Positions 17,564-25,364 of a DNA stretch of 33,073 nt are shown here, piece after piece. The DNA is from Solemya velesiana gill symbiont. Its GTDB lineage: Bacteria > Pseudomonadota > Gammaproteobacteria > Chromatiales > Chromatiaceae. The translations under genes were made by a program, and so were the position numbers. Under the pieces are notes generated by a model. That model did no database searches. It was given only the letters and a program-made list of their open reading frames with translations, and was not told the origin of the DNA. The stretch covers positions 1 through 33,073 of the forward strand of contig NZ_MPRJ01000016.1 in assembly GCF_002020805.1 (NCBI RefSeq), given 5' to 3'. Every line of letters begins with the position of its first letter. The stretch's first letter is position 1.

Positions 17564-18466
17564 GGGCTCGAGTTCAGGCTGCTCGGCCTTGCGGTTGGTA
17601 ACACCGAAATAGATGCCCATCAGCGTCAGCGCCACGCCCACCGCCTCCAGGGAACTCAACACGCGACCGAAGAAGAGCATGTCCCAGACCCAGGAAAGGG
17701 TGGGCTGGAGCAGCAGCATGAGGCCAACTGTCATCGCCTTGAGTCTGGGTATTGCAGAAGTGATCAGCAGCCAGCCGACAACCTGGCAGAACAGGCCATA
17801 CGCCAACAGCGCCAGGAGACTCTTGGTATTGGGTATGGCGAAGGATTGCTCCTGGGCCAGAAGCAGCAGTGCCAGCACCATGGCACAGATCACACTCGCA
17901 ACCGTGAGATTTTCAAAAGGCAGGCGCCGCGCCTCCATGCCCTGGACCTTGCGCAGGCTGATCATGTAGCCGGAATAGGCCACCGCGATGATCAGGCCGA
18001 GGACGATACCGAGCTGGTACTCGCCACTGAAACCCTGCCAACCCATGCCCACCTGGAACCAGAGTCCCAGCATGGCCAAGGCTGCACCGAAGAAAAAACG
18101 CACGTGAAGTGATTCAGCAAACAGCCAGAGGCCGGCCAGTGGCATGATGAAGACCTGGAAATTGGCAAGCAGCGTAGACAGCCCCGGACCTACGATGAGG
18201 ATGCTCTTGTGCCAGCAGGCGAGATCGATGGAAAAGAAGACACCCGCCAGTACCAGTATCCACCAGAGCCCACGACTCAGCTGGAACCGTTGATGGCGCA
18301 ACAGCAACCAGCCCATCATCACCAGGGAACCGAAAAACATGCGATAGAAGGCCGAGGCCTCAGCCGGGACATCGGCCACTGTAACGAACACGGGGGAAAA
18401 ACTGATCAGCGTGGCGCCGGCGGCCATCTGCAGCATCGGTTTTCTATGTTCTTTCGGCTGCATCAC
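17555..18466 (-). CDS. EamA/DMT-family transporter
   Basis: A 303-residue membrane protein with ten predicted hydrophobic segments in two EamA repeats. The first repeat contains SFSPVFVTVADVPAEASAFY and RMFFGSLVMMGWLLL; the second contains LTVASVICAMVLALLLLAQE, and the protein ends with LEAVGVALTLMGIYFG. Such exporters move amino acids, purines or other metabolites, and the substrate cannot be told. It is intact although next to the decayed block. The gene stands alone on the minus strand, with REP-like repeats upstream. Confidence 0.85.
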   Translation of the reverse strand: MMQPKEHRKPMLQMAAGATLISFSPVFVTVADVPAEASAFYRMFFGSLVMMGWLLLRHQRFQLSRGLWWILVLAGVFFSIDLACWHKSILIVGPGLSTLLANFQVFIMPLAGLWLFAESLHVRFFFGAALAMLGLWFQVGMGWQGFSGEYQLGIVLGLIIAVAYSGYMISLRKVQGMEARRLPFENLTVASVICAMVLALLLLAQEQSFAIPNTKSLLALLAYGLFCQVVGWLLITSAIPRLKAMTVGLMLLLQPTLSWVWDMLFFGRVLSSLEAVGVALTLMGIYFGVTNRKAEQPELEPSS

Positions 18467-18512
18467 GGCCTAGCTATTGGTCCTTTCTTGCTCAGGGGTG
18501 TATCGAATCGAC

Positions 18513-18604
18513 TGCAGGAGCCCGGTCCTCCGGGCGATCAGACGCTACAACCTGGCATCGCCCTAGGGACTTTATGCCCGGAGGGTGCTGGGCTGGCTCC
18601 TACA
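18513..18604. repeat. Pair of inverted REP-like units (BIME-like)
   Basis: A plus-strand unit (18513-18538) starts TGCAGGAGC and ends GGGCGAT with stem GCCCGG/CCGGGC. An inverted relative lies at 18557-18604: read on the minus strand it starts TGTAGGAGCCAGCCCAGC and ends AGGGCGAT, with extra bases in the loop. Together they form the head-to-head arrangement typical of REP pairs between the EamA and DJ-1 genes. Confidence 0.75.
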
Positions 18605-18643
18605 CCATGCATTATTCTGCATGGAATCTTTCAAGCAGGGATT

Positions 18644-19195
18644 TCAGGGCCTGACCAGGGCCGCTTCCACTTCATCCCGCTTTGCCTTTCCTTCCAGGAC
18701 TTCGATCAGTTCCAGGGCGAAATCCATGGCGGTGCCCGGGCCGCGGGAAGTGATCACCCTGCTGTCCCTGATCACCGGCTGCAGATCCACATCCACCTGG
18801 GGCAGGTCCATGCCGTCGAGCACACCGGGATAGCCGGTGGCCTTCCTACCATCCAGGAGACCGCTGCTGGCCAGCACCTTGGGGGCCGCGCAGATCGCCG
18901 CCGTGTAGCCGCCTTCGGAGTGCATGCGCTTGAGCAGTTCGTGAATTCTCGGGTCGTTGTCGAGGTGGTCCGATCCAGGCAGGCCGCCCGGAAGGATGAT
19001 CATGTCGAACGCCTGGTCCATTACCTGGTCCAGGGTGGTATCGGGCAGTAGCACGACGCCCCTGCTTGCTTTCACCTCGCCGGCTTCAAGCCCGGCTGTG
19101 ACTACTTCGATTCCTGCTCTGCGCAGCAGGTCGATAATGGTGACTGCTTCGAGTTCTTCGCAACCTTGGGCGAGGGGGACGAGGGTCCGGGCCAT
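18644..19195 (-). CDS. DJ-1/PfpI-family protein (YajL/ThiJ-like)
   Basis: A 183-residue class I glutamine amidotransferase-like fold. The N terminus MARTLVPLAQGCEELEAVTI carries the conserved glutamate near position 14, and the nucleophile elbow AAICAAPKVLAS places the reactive cysteine at C102. DMIILPGGLPGSDHL and ATGYPGV complete the family pattern. YajL-type members act as oxidative-stress chaperones or deglycases; which activity applies here is not known. The start lies 94 bases inside the end of the upstream deacetylase-like gene. Confidence 0.92.
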   Translation of the reverse strand: MARTLVPLAQGCEELEAVTIIDLLRRAGIEVVTAGLEAGEVKASRGVVLLPDTTLDQVMDQAFDMIILPGGLPGSDHLDNDPRIHELLKRMHSEGGYTAAICAAPKVLASSGLLDGRKATGYPGVLDGMDLPQVDVDLQPVIRDSRVITSRGPGTAMDFALELIEVLEGKAKRDEVEAALVRP

Positions 19196-19998
19196 GGGTT
19201 CAGCCTCCGTTGAAGTTCGATCATTTCCGATGCGGTGATCAGTTGAACGCCATGCAACCGGGGATCAGCCAGAAGCTCTTTGAGAACCTGGGCAGTTTCC
19301 GGGTAGGGATGGCCGATTCCAATGGCGTACCCTTTATCCCGAGCCTTTTTCACCAGCCTGGTGAACTGGGCCTTGATCGCCTCGGGGTCCCGGTTGTTGT
19401 CGAGAAAGACATCCCGGTTGGCAGTAGGTACCTCGTATTCACGGGCCAGGAGGTGAGCAACCGATTCCCGGCTGGTGCGGCTGTCGATAAAGAAGAGGCT
19501 ATCGCGCTCCTGCAGCACCTGCATCAACCAGCCCATGGCGCCGGGGTGGCGTGTCAGCAGACTGCCCATGTGGTTGTTCAACCCCTTGGCATGAGGCACT
19601 GCATCCAGCGCATCGACCAGGGTGTTTTTAAAGGTGGTTTCAGTCTGGTGCAGCGTCAGCCCGCCAGGCCCGAGGGGGCTGTCGTCATAAGCCTGCATCG
19701 GCAGATGCAGCATCACTTCCTTGCCCTGACGGTTCGCCTCCCTTGCCAGTCGCTTCGCGTGGGGCGTGAGGGGCAGCATGGCATAGGTCACCGGCCCGGG
19801 TATGGAGAGTGCCGAGTCCCCCCAGCCTCCGTGATTGCCCATGTCGTCGATGACAATGGCTATGGAAGGAAGTCTCTCCGGGGTGGTATCGGGCTCTTCT
19901 GCAGCTGCCCCCCCCTCGCTGAAGACCCACAGCAGAACAGAGAGCCCCGTCGCCAGGCTACGGCGTACGGTTCCTGTTCTTTTGTGGATCATGTACAT
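19102..19998 (-). CDS. yibQ: Divergent polysaccharide deacetylase family protein (YibQ-like)
   Basis: A 298-residue exported protein. It has a signal peptide at about residues 12-33 (LATGLSVLLWVFSEGGAAA), then the family blocks LPSIAIVIDDMGNHGGWG, EVMLHLPMQAYDDSPLGPGG, GLNNHMGSLLTRHPGAM, SLFFIDSRTSRESVA and GYAIGIGHPYPET. It belongs to the divergent polysaccharide deacetylase family found next to envC, as in E. coli yibQ; its enzymatic role is unproven. The last 30 or so codons (after LQRRLNP) overlap the DJ-1 gene in another frame and read as low-complexity sequence, so the stop may have been displaced. Confidence 0.9.
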   Translation of the reverse strand: MYMIHKRTGTVRRSLATGLSVLLWVFSEGGAAAEEPDTTPERLPSIAIVIDDMGNHGGWGDSALSIPGPVTYAMLPLTPHAKRLAREANRQGKEVMLHLPMQAYDDSPLGPGGLTLHQTETTFKNTLVDALDAVPHAKGLNNHMGSLLTRHPGAMGWLMQVLQERDSLFFIDSRTSRESVAHLLAREYEVPTANRDVFLDNNRDPEAIKAQFTRLVKKARDKGYAIGIGHPYPETAQVLKELLADPRLHGVQLITASEMIELQRRLNPWPGPSSPSPKVAKNSKQSPLSTCCAEQESK

Positions 19999-20003
19999 AT
20001 CGA

Positions 20004-21311
20004 CTATGACTTCCGTTGAAGAATGTTGAGGCCTTTGAGCAGGTTCAGGGCTTCGTTGAGCTGGTAATCCTTTTCAGCCAGGGGACGGTCGTTGTCGTCT
20101 TTCTTCTTGTCATCCGGCTTTGACCCATCGGTATCGCCGTTCTCCAGGTGGCCCGCAAGGTCGGCCTCCTTGATGCCGCCCTCCTTGCCGCCGTTGACCT
20201 CCTGAACTTTCAGGTTGGAGAGCACGATATCGGGTTCGATGCCCTCAGCCTGGATGGAACGCCCTGAAGGTGTGTAATAGCGAGCCGTGGTCAGCTTGAT
20301 CGCGGTGGACTTGTTCACCGGCATGATGGTCTGCACGGAACCCTTGCCGAAGGTACGGCTGCCCATGATCACCGCCCGACGATTGTCCTGCAGCGCACCG
20401 GCAACAATCTCCGATGCTGAAGCTGAGCCACCGTTGACCAGTACCACCATGGGAGCGCCTTCGATCACATCATCCGGCGCGGCGCTGAAGTCGAGCTTGG
20501 ACTCATCCACCCGCCTCTTGGTGTAGACGATATCCCCCTCACTGAGGAAGGCGTCACTGACGGAAACCGCGCCATTGAGTACACCGCCTGGATTGTTGCG
20601 CAGATCCAGTATTAGACCCTTCAGACCGTTGCCGGTCTCTGCCTTGAGCTTGCTGATGAGTTTCAGCATGTCCTCGGTGGTACGCGCCTGAAAGCGGGCG
20701 ATACGAACGTAAGCGTATGCTTCATCCAACAGCCGTCCCTTGACGCTGACCACCTTGATGATGTCACGCACGATGATGATCTCGATCGGCTTGTCCACGC
20801 CTTCCCGGACGATACTCAACACGATCTCGGTGCCAGGCTTGCCGCGCATGATGTGAATGGCTTCATCCAGGCTCATGCCCTTGACAGGTTTACCGTCCAG
20901 CTTGACGATCAGGTCACCGGCCTGGACGCCGGCACGCTGGGCAGGGGTATCATCGATGGGCGCGATCACCTTGACGAAACCGTCCTCCATGCCCACATCG
21001 ATACCCAGGCCACCGAACTCACCCTTGGTACCTACCTGCAGATCCTTGTACTCGTCAGCATTGAGATACGAGGAGTGTGGATCGAGGCCGGACAGCATGC
21101 CGCGGATGGCGTACTCCAGCAGTTCCCGATCATCCACCGGTTCGACGTAGTCCTGCTTGATGCGGCCGAAGATATCCGCAAAGGCCCGAAGCTCCCGCAT
21201 CGGCAGACTCTTCCCTTCCGCCTTTTCCGCATTGGCAATCTGACCGAGGGTCATACCCGTGACGCTCATGCCCAGTGCAAATGCCAATACCAATCCCAGG
21301 CTCTGCTTCAT
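20004..21311 (-). CDS. ctpA: Carboxy-terminal processing protease (S41 family, CtpA)
   Basis: A 435-residue periplasmic serine protease. It has a signal peptide at residues 1-27, a PDZ domain at about 95-185 (GEFGGLGIDVGMEDGFVKVI, AGVQAGDLIVKLDGKPVKGM) and the S41 core. In NGGSASASEIVAGALQDN the second serine of SASAS is S298, and K323 lies in RTFGKGSVQ, the Ser/Lys dyad spacing seen in E. coli Prc. The tail (about 385-415) is charged and low in complexity. The start overlaps the envC stop by 4 bases. Its position between envC and the deacetylase gene suggests a job in murein hydrolase control or lipoprotein turnover. Confidence 0.95.
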   Translation of the reverse strand: MKQSLGLVLAFALGMSVTGMTLGQIANAEKAEGKSLPMRELRAFADIFGRIKQDYVEPVDDRELLEYAIRGMLSGLDPHSSYLNADEYKDLQVGTKGEFGGLGIDVGMEDGFVKVIAPIDDTPAQRAGVQAGDLIVKLDGKPVKGMSLDEAIHIMRGKPGTEIVLSIVREGVDKPIEIIIVRDIIKVVSVKGRLLDEAYAYVRIARFQARTTEDMLKLISKLKAETGNGLKGLILDLRNNPGGVLNGAVSVSDAFLSEGDIVYTKRRVDESKLDFSAAPDDVIEGAPMVVLVNGGSASASEIVAGALQDNRRAVIMGSRTFGKGSVQTIMPVNKSTAIKLTTARYYTPSGRSIQAEGIEPDIVLSNLKVQEVNGGKEGGIKEADLAGHLENGDTDGSKPDDKKKDDNDRPLAEKDYQLNEALNLLKGLNILQRKS

Positions 21312-22573
21312 ACCTCTACCTCTGTCTGTCTTGTCAGGTGTTGCATCGAGATGCCGTTGTACTCATCAACCGGCCTCATGCCGACCCGGCTGCCCCTGGA
21401 TGACTTGCACCATTTTTTGGGATTGACCGGTTTACCATTGTGCCTGATGCCAAAATACACCCCTGAGTTCAGTTGTCCACCACTGTTTCCCACCAATGCA
21501 ATGGGCTCCCCGGGCTCAACCCATTCCCCTGTCTCCTTGAGCAGGCTCTGGTTATGCCCATAAAGGGTCATGTAGCCATCGCCATGATCGATGATGATCA
21601 GGAGCCCAAAACCTCTCAGCCAGTCGGCAAACGCCACACGGCCATGGTGTATCGCCTTGATCTCGCGACCCTCGGGAGTTGAAATCAAAACCCCGTCCCA
21701 CTTCAGGCTGCCTGCCTTGGTGGTGCCGAACCGCGCTTTGATTCGCCCCTTGGTGGGCCAGCTCAAGCGGCCCTTCCTCTTCTTGAACGGCTTGGCCTTC
21801 TCACCCTCCACGGGGGGTGCCATGTACTCTTCCTGCAGCTTGCTGACCAGGGACTTGAGCTGCCGCTCGTTCAATTCCAATCCCTTCAGTTCGTGCCCCT
21901 TGCTCTTTATGCCGGCCTTCAGCGCGGCAACAATTTCCTTACGAGCGGCGTTTTTCACCTCAAGCCGCTCCTTTTCTGCCAGCTCTTTTGCCTGCAGCTC
22001 CATCAGGCGCGTCTCTTCAGACGTTATCTCCCTTTCGGTTTGGCGTATCGAATCGAGGGTCTGATTGATAGCGGTAATACGCTCGGTACGGGCACGATTG
22101 AAATAATCGTAATACACCATGACCCGGCTGACTACGGAGGGATCCTGTTGATTAAGGAGAATTTTCAGCCGCTCCTGCCTGCCCATGGCGTAGGCGGTAC
22201 GCATTTGCATGGCCAGCTCATGGCGCTGTTCTGCCAGGGCCTGCTGTTGCCTGTTGCGGACATCCCGCAGGGTACCGAGTCGCTTCTGCTGCCGCCCAAG
22301 ACTGCCGGCCAGCACCCTGAGACGCCGGGCGGAGTGCCCGATCTCCTGCTCTGCCGCACGCAGCTCCGAATCGAGCTCACGACGCTGGCGCTGCTGGGTA
22401 TCGAGTTCGCTCCTGAGTACCTGGATATTGCGCTGAAGCTGCTGCAGCTCCTGCTCTTTTCCCTGGATCTGCTTGTCTGCATCCCGGGCAGTTAAGGGGC
22501 TAGAGGCGAATGCCAACAGAACAGCTGCAATGATCAGGGGTGTGCTGCAGCGATCCTGTACCCCTGCCATCAT
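21308..22573 (-). CDS. envC: Murein hydrolase activator EnvC
   Basis: About 421 residues, starting at ATG 22573 in a TGATG overlap with the gpmI stop; a longer frame to 22681 would run inside gpmI and adds no signal peptide. The signal peptide is CSTPLIIAAVLLAFASSPLT. A long coiled coil follows (about residues 30-250), then a LytM (M23) domain with DGVLISTPEGREIKAIHHGR, IIIDHGDGYMTLYGHNQSLL and SGVYFGIRHNGKPVNPKKW. The zinc-ligand HxH motif of active M23 peptidases is replaced (SGVYFGI), as in EnvC, which is a non-catalytic activator of the septal amidases AmiA/AmiB. It is translationally coupled to gpmI and ctpA. Confidence 0.94.
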   Translation of the reverse strand: MMAGVQDRCSTPLIIAAVLLAFASSPLTARDADKQIQGKEQELQQLQRNIQVLRSELDTQQRQRRELDSELRAAEQEIGHSARRLRVLAGSLGRQQKRLGTLRDVRNRQQQALAEQRHELAMQMRTAYAMGRQERLKILLNQQDPSVVSRVMVYYDYFNRARTERITAINQTLDSIRQTEREITSEETRLMELQAKELAEKERLEVKNAARKEIVAALKAGIKSKGHELKGLELNERQLKSLVSKLQEEYMAPPVEGEKAKPFKKRKGRLSWPTKGRIKARFGTTKAGSLKWDGVLISTPEGREIKAIHHGRVAFADWLRGFGLLIIIDHGDGYMTLYGHNQSLLKETGEWVEPGEPIALVGNSGGQLNSGVYFGIRHNGKPVNPKKWCKSSRGSRVGMRPVDEYNGISMQHLTRQTEVEV

Positions 22574-24138
22574 CAGGCCGCCTGCTCTCCATCTTCTGGG
22601 AAACGGATCAGGCTGTGGCCCTTCATCTCCGGCGGCAGCTTGAGATTCATCATGTGCAGCAGGGTGGGCGCAATATCGCACAGGGCGCCATCCTCGAGCA
22701 GTTCTGCACTGCGCCCCATGTAGATAAGGGGTACGGGGTTCTGGGTATGGGCAGTGTGGACCTGGTCATTTTCAGGGTCCTGCATCTGCTCGGCGTTGCC
22801 GTGGTCTGCGGTGATCAGCAGTTCTCCACCCACCCTGTGCAGTGCGGAGGTTACCCGCCCCAGGCAGTGATCCAGGGTTTCGATCGCCTTTACCGCCGCC
22901 TCATAGTCCCCGGTATGGCCCACCATGTCCGAGTTGGCGTAGTTGCAGATGATGGCGTCGTATTTCTCGCTCTCGATGACCTCCACCAGGTGGTCGGTTA
23001 CCTCGTGTGCGCTCATTTCTGGTTGGAGATCGTAGGTTGTCACCTTGGGAGAAGGCACCAGAACTCTGTCCTCGCCTTCGAAAACCTCGTCCCGGCCTCC
23101 GTTGAAGAAAAAGGTGACGTGGGCATACTTCTCGGTCTCGGCTAGGCGCAGCTGGCGCAAACCGAGCTTGGAGATGTATTCGCCAAATATGTTGTTCAGC
23201 CGCTCCGGCGGAAAGGCCACGGGAATATCAAATTCCTGGTTGTATTGGGTGAGACTGACGAAGCTGCCAAGCTTGGGGGTCTTCTGGCGTTCGAACCCTG
23301 AGAAGTCGGATTTGATAAAGGTCTTTGTAAGCTGGCGCGCGCGGTCGGAACGGTAGTTCATGAACATTATCGTATCGCCGTCTTCTATGGTTACCGACGA
23401 CTCGCCCTTGGGAACCACGGAGGTCCCTTTCACGAACTCGTCGCTCTCGCCACGATCGTATGCCATCTGCAGGGCAGTGATGGCATCCGGGGCCTGGTAG
23501 TCGCATTTACCCAGGGTGAGCATGTCGTATGCCTCTTGTACCCGCTCCCAGCGGCGGTCGCGATCCATGGCGTAGAAGCGGCCAATGATGCTGGCAACCC
23601 GACCATTGCCCAGCTCTTCGAAAACCGCGTTCATCTTCTCCAGGGAGGGCATGGCACTCTTTGGCGGCATATCCCGCCCATCCAGGAAGGCATGCATATA
23701 GACCCGCTTGGCCCCTCGTTCCACCGCCAGCTTGGCCATGGCGTGCATGTGATCCTCGTGGCTGTGGACGCCGCCGGGGGAGAGCAGGCCGAAGATGTGG
23801 ACCGCCTTGTCATTTTCGATGGCCTTGTCGACGCCGTCGGTCAGGGTGCGGTTGGTGAAGAAAGAGCCCGTGCGAACCGAGCGGCTCACCCGGGTGAACT
23901 CCTGGTAGACCACCCGGCCTGCTCCCAGGTTGAGGTGACCCACCTCGGAGTTGCCCATCTGGCCGGCAGGCAGTCCCACCTCTGCGCCGGAGGTCCGTAT
24001 CAGCGTATGGGGGAGCTCTTTCCACATACGATCCCACACCGGGGTTCGCGCCATCTTGATGGCGTTGGATTCATCCGCTTCGCTATACCCCCAACCGTCG
24101 AGAATGATTAGAACGGCTGGCTTTGCACTGGCTGACAT
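22573..24138 (-). CDS. gpmI: 2,3-bisphosphoglycerate-independent phosphoglycerate mutase
   Basis: A 521-residue alkaline-phosphatase-superfamily enzyme interconverting 3- and 2-phosphoglycerate with manganese. LIILDGWGYSE carries the first metal aspartate, MGNSEVGHLNLGAGR the phosphoserine nucleophile S64, FLDGRDMPPKS and GRFYAMDRDRRWER the substrate pocket, and ADHGNAEQM the distal metal ligands. It heads the minus-strand gpmI-envC-ctpA-yibQ cluster, which matches the E. coli gpmM-envC-yibQ order with ctpA inserted. Confidence 0.97.
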   Translation of the reverse strand: MSASAKPAVLIILDGWGYSEADESNAIKMARTPVWDRMWKELPHTLIRTSGAEVGLPAGQMGNSEVGHLNLGAGRVVYQEFTRVSRSVRTGSFFTNRTLTDGVDKAIENDKAVHIFGLLSPGGVHSHEDHMHAMAKLAVERGAKRVYMHAFLDGRDMPPKSAMPSLEKMNAVFEELGNGRVASIIGRFYAMDRDRRWERVQEAYDMLTLGKCDYQAPDAITALQMAYDRGESDEFVKGTSVVPKGESSVTIEDGDTIMFMNYRSDRARQLTKTFIKSDFSGFERQKTPKLGSFVSLTQYNQEFDIPVAFPPERLNNIFGEYISKLGLRQLRLAETEKYAHVTFFFNGGRDEVFEGEDRVLVPSPKVTTYDLQPEMSAHEVTDHLVEVIESEKYDAIICNYANSDMVGHTGDYEAAVKAIETLDHCLGRVTSALHRVGGELLITADHGNAEQMQDPENDQVHTAHTQNPVPLIYMGRSAELLEDGALCDIAPTLLHMMNLKLPPEMKGHSLIRFPEDGEQAA

Positions 24139-24287
24139 CGATTACAGACCCTCAGAAAAATTACTGGCCCGGGCTAACCCGTTGAAAAAGCGCACTATTA
24201 AAACATCTTTGGCCATAGGCGAGAAGTTCAAGAGACAGATTGTTTACGGATTTTCCAGAATAACGGCTATTAATCCTATTAAAAACG

Positions 24288-24308
24288 GTAAATAGAGGGT
24301 GTATTTAC
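24288..24308. promoter_or_regulatory. Perfect inverted repeat, candidate repressor operator
   Basis: GTAAATA at 24288-24294 and TATTTAC at 24302-24308 are exact inverted repeats separated by 7 bases, in the 274-base space between gpmI and the ArsR-type gene. A shorter version, TTTAC-C-GTAAA, lies at 24358-24368 over the likely -10 element. Shared GTAAA/TTTAC half-sites suggest one DNA-binding protein, most simply the adjacent ArsR-family product. Confidence 0.5.
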
Positions 24309-24341
24309 TACCTATTTAGGCTGATTTCCATCATCAAACCA

Positions 24342-24370
24342 TTGAAATATCCTTAAATTTACCGTAAAAC
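24342..24370 (+). promoter_or_regulatory. Sigma-70-like promoter for the ArsR-type gene
   Basis: TTGAAA at 24342-24347 and TAAAAC at 24365-24370 with a 17-base spacer. The palindrome TTTACCGTAAA (24358-24368) overlaps the -10, as expected for a repressed promoter. The predicted transcript would start about 35 bases before ATG 24413. Confidence 0.5.
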
Positions 24371-24412
24371 AGCTTATTATTTTATTATGTCCCTTTAACG
24401 AAGGCCTGCTGC

Positions 24413-24784
24413 ATGGAAAACAAATTTGGAAGTCCGAAAAAACCAGTCCTCGAGACCGACTCCGATATAAGCGGAGATCTGGAGAGTCTGCTGGCCGGTG
24501 ACGAGGATATCGAGCGCGCTTCCCGCTCCCTGAAAGCCATGTCGCACCCCCTGCGTCTGAAGATCCTCTGCACCCTGGGTGACCAGGAGGTGAGCGTTCA
24601 GGATATTGTCGAGCAGGTCGGTACATCCCAGAGCAACATATCCCAGCACCTGGCGATACTGCGTGACAAGGGCATTCTCGCCTCCAGGAAAGATGCCAAC
24701 CGGGTCTACTACCGGGTCAGCGACTCCCGCACCCTGCGCCTGATCGGCATGATGCGAGAGGTATTCTGCACCCACTCCCATTGA
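24413..24784 (+). CDS. ArsR-family repressor with a SqrR/BigR-like cysteine pair
   Basis: A 123-residue winged-helix repressor: SLKAMSHPLRLKILCTLGDQ, then the recognition helix VGTSQSNISQHLAILRDKGI and the wing SRKDANRVYYRVSDSRTLRL. The metal-box motif ELCVCDL of ArsR proper is absent. Two cysteines are present, C53 in KILCTL and C119 in REVFC, 66 residues apart. This equals the spacing of C41 and C107 in the persulfide sensor SqrR, and the local contexts look alike. It therefore probably senses reactive sulfur species through a di- or tetrasulfide bridge. A membrane rhodanese gene follows after a terminator. The first 30 residues form an acidic extension. Confidence 0.85.
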   Translation: MENKFGSPKKPVLETDSDISGDLESLLAGDEDIERASRSLKAMSHPLRLKILCTLGDQEVSVQDIVEQVGTSQSNISQHLAILRDKGILASRKDANRVYYRVSDSRTLRLIGMMREVFCTHSH

Positions 24785-24811
24785 TCCGGGGACACCATAG
24801 AACAACGCAAT

Positions 24812-24845
24812 AAACGGGAAACGGAAGTTTCCCGTTTTGTTTTTC
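24812..24845 (+). terminator. Rho-independent terminator after the ArsR-type gene
   Basis: AAACGGGAAAC (24812-24822), loop GGAA, GTTTCCCGTTT (24827-24837), then a T-rich tail with one interrupting G. The stem has 11 perfect pairs. It lies 28 bases after the stop codon and separates this gene from the rhodanese gene. Confidence 0.88.
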
Positions 24846-24903
24846 TCTCCCTGCGCTAAAATGGCGGCTCCGTAATCAATTCAACCCCGATCCTGACAAA
24901 TCT

Positions 24904-25326
24904 ATGCAACAGTTAATCGAATTCGCCGGCAACCACCTGATACTCGTCGTGGCACTGGTCGTTGTCCTCTTCCTGCTTATCCAGAACCTGATCGCCTCCA
25001 GCGGCAAGTTTTCCGTACAGCCCTCGGGGGCTACCGAGTTGATAAACCGTGAAGACGCGGTGGTCGTGGATGTGCGTCCCATGAACGATTTTTCATCAGG
25101 TCACATCATCAACGCCATCAATATCCCCAGCAACTCGCTGAAAAACCAGCTGGGTCAACTGGAGAAAGACAAGGACAAGCCGATCATCGTGGCCTGCCGC
25201 TCCGGCGCCCAATCCAACGCGGCCTGCAAGGTGCTGCGCAAAGAGGGCTTCGAGAAGGTCTACAACCTTCATGGCGGCATGCTGGCATGGGAAAATGCCA
25301 AGCTGCCCATTAGCCGAAAGAAATAA
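24904..25326 (+). CDS. yibN: Membrane-anchored rhodanese-like protein (YibN)
   Basis: A 140-residue protein with one N-terminal membrane helix (about residues 11-31, LILVVALVVVLFLLIQNLIA) and a single rhodanese domain. The domain shows DAVVVDVRPMNDFSSGHIIN and the active loop ACRSGAQS, with catalytic C98, so sulfurtransferase activity is plausible. The order yibN-secB-gpsA is conserved in gammaproteobacteria, although grxC, which lies between yibN and secB in E. coli, is absent here. The ArsR-type sulfur-sensor candidate is the upstream neighbour. Confidence 0.93.
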   Translation: MQQLIEFAGNHLILVVALVVVLFLLIQNLIASSGKFSVQPSGATELINREDAVVVDVRPMNDFSSGHIINAINIPSNSLKNQLGQLEKDKDKPIIVACRSGAQSNAACKVLRKEGFEKVYNLHGGMLAWENAKLPISRKK

Positions 25327-25364
25327 AACCGATTCACAGAACCATCAAAATCTGGAACTGAACA

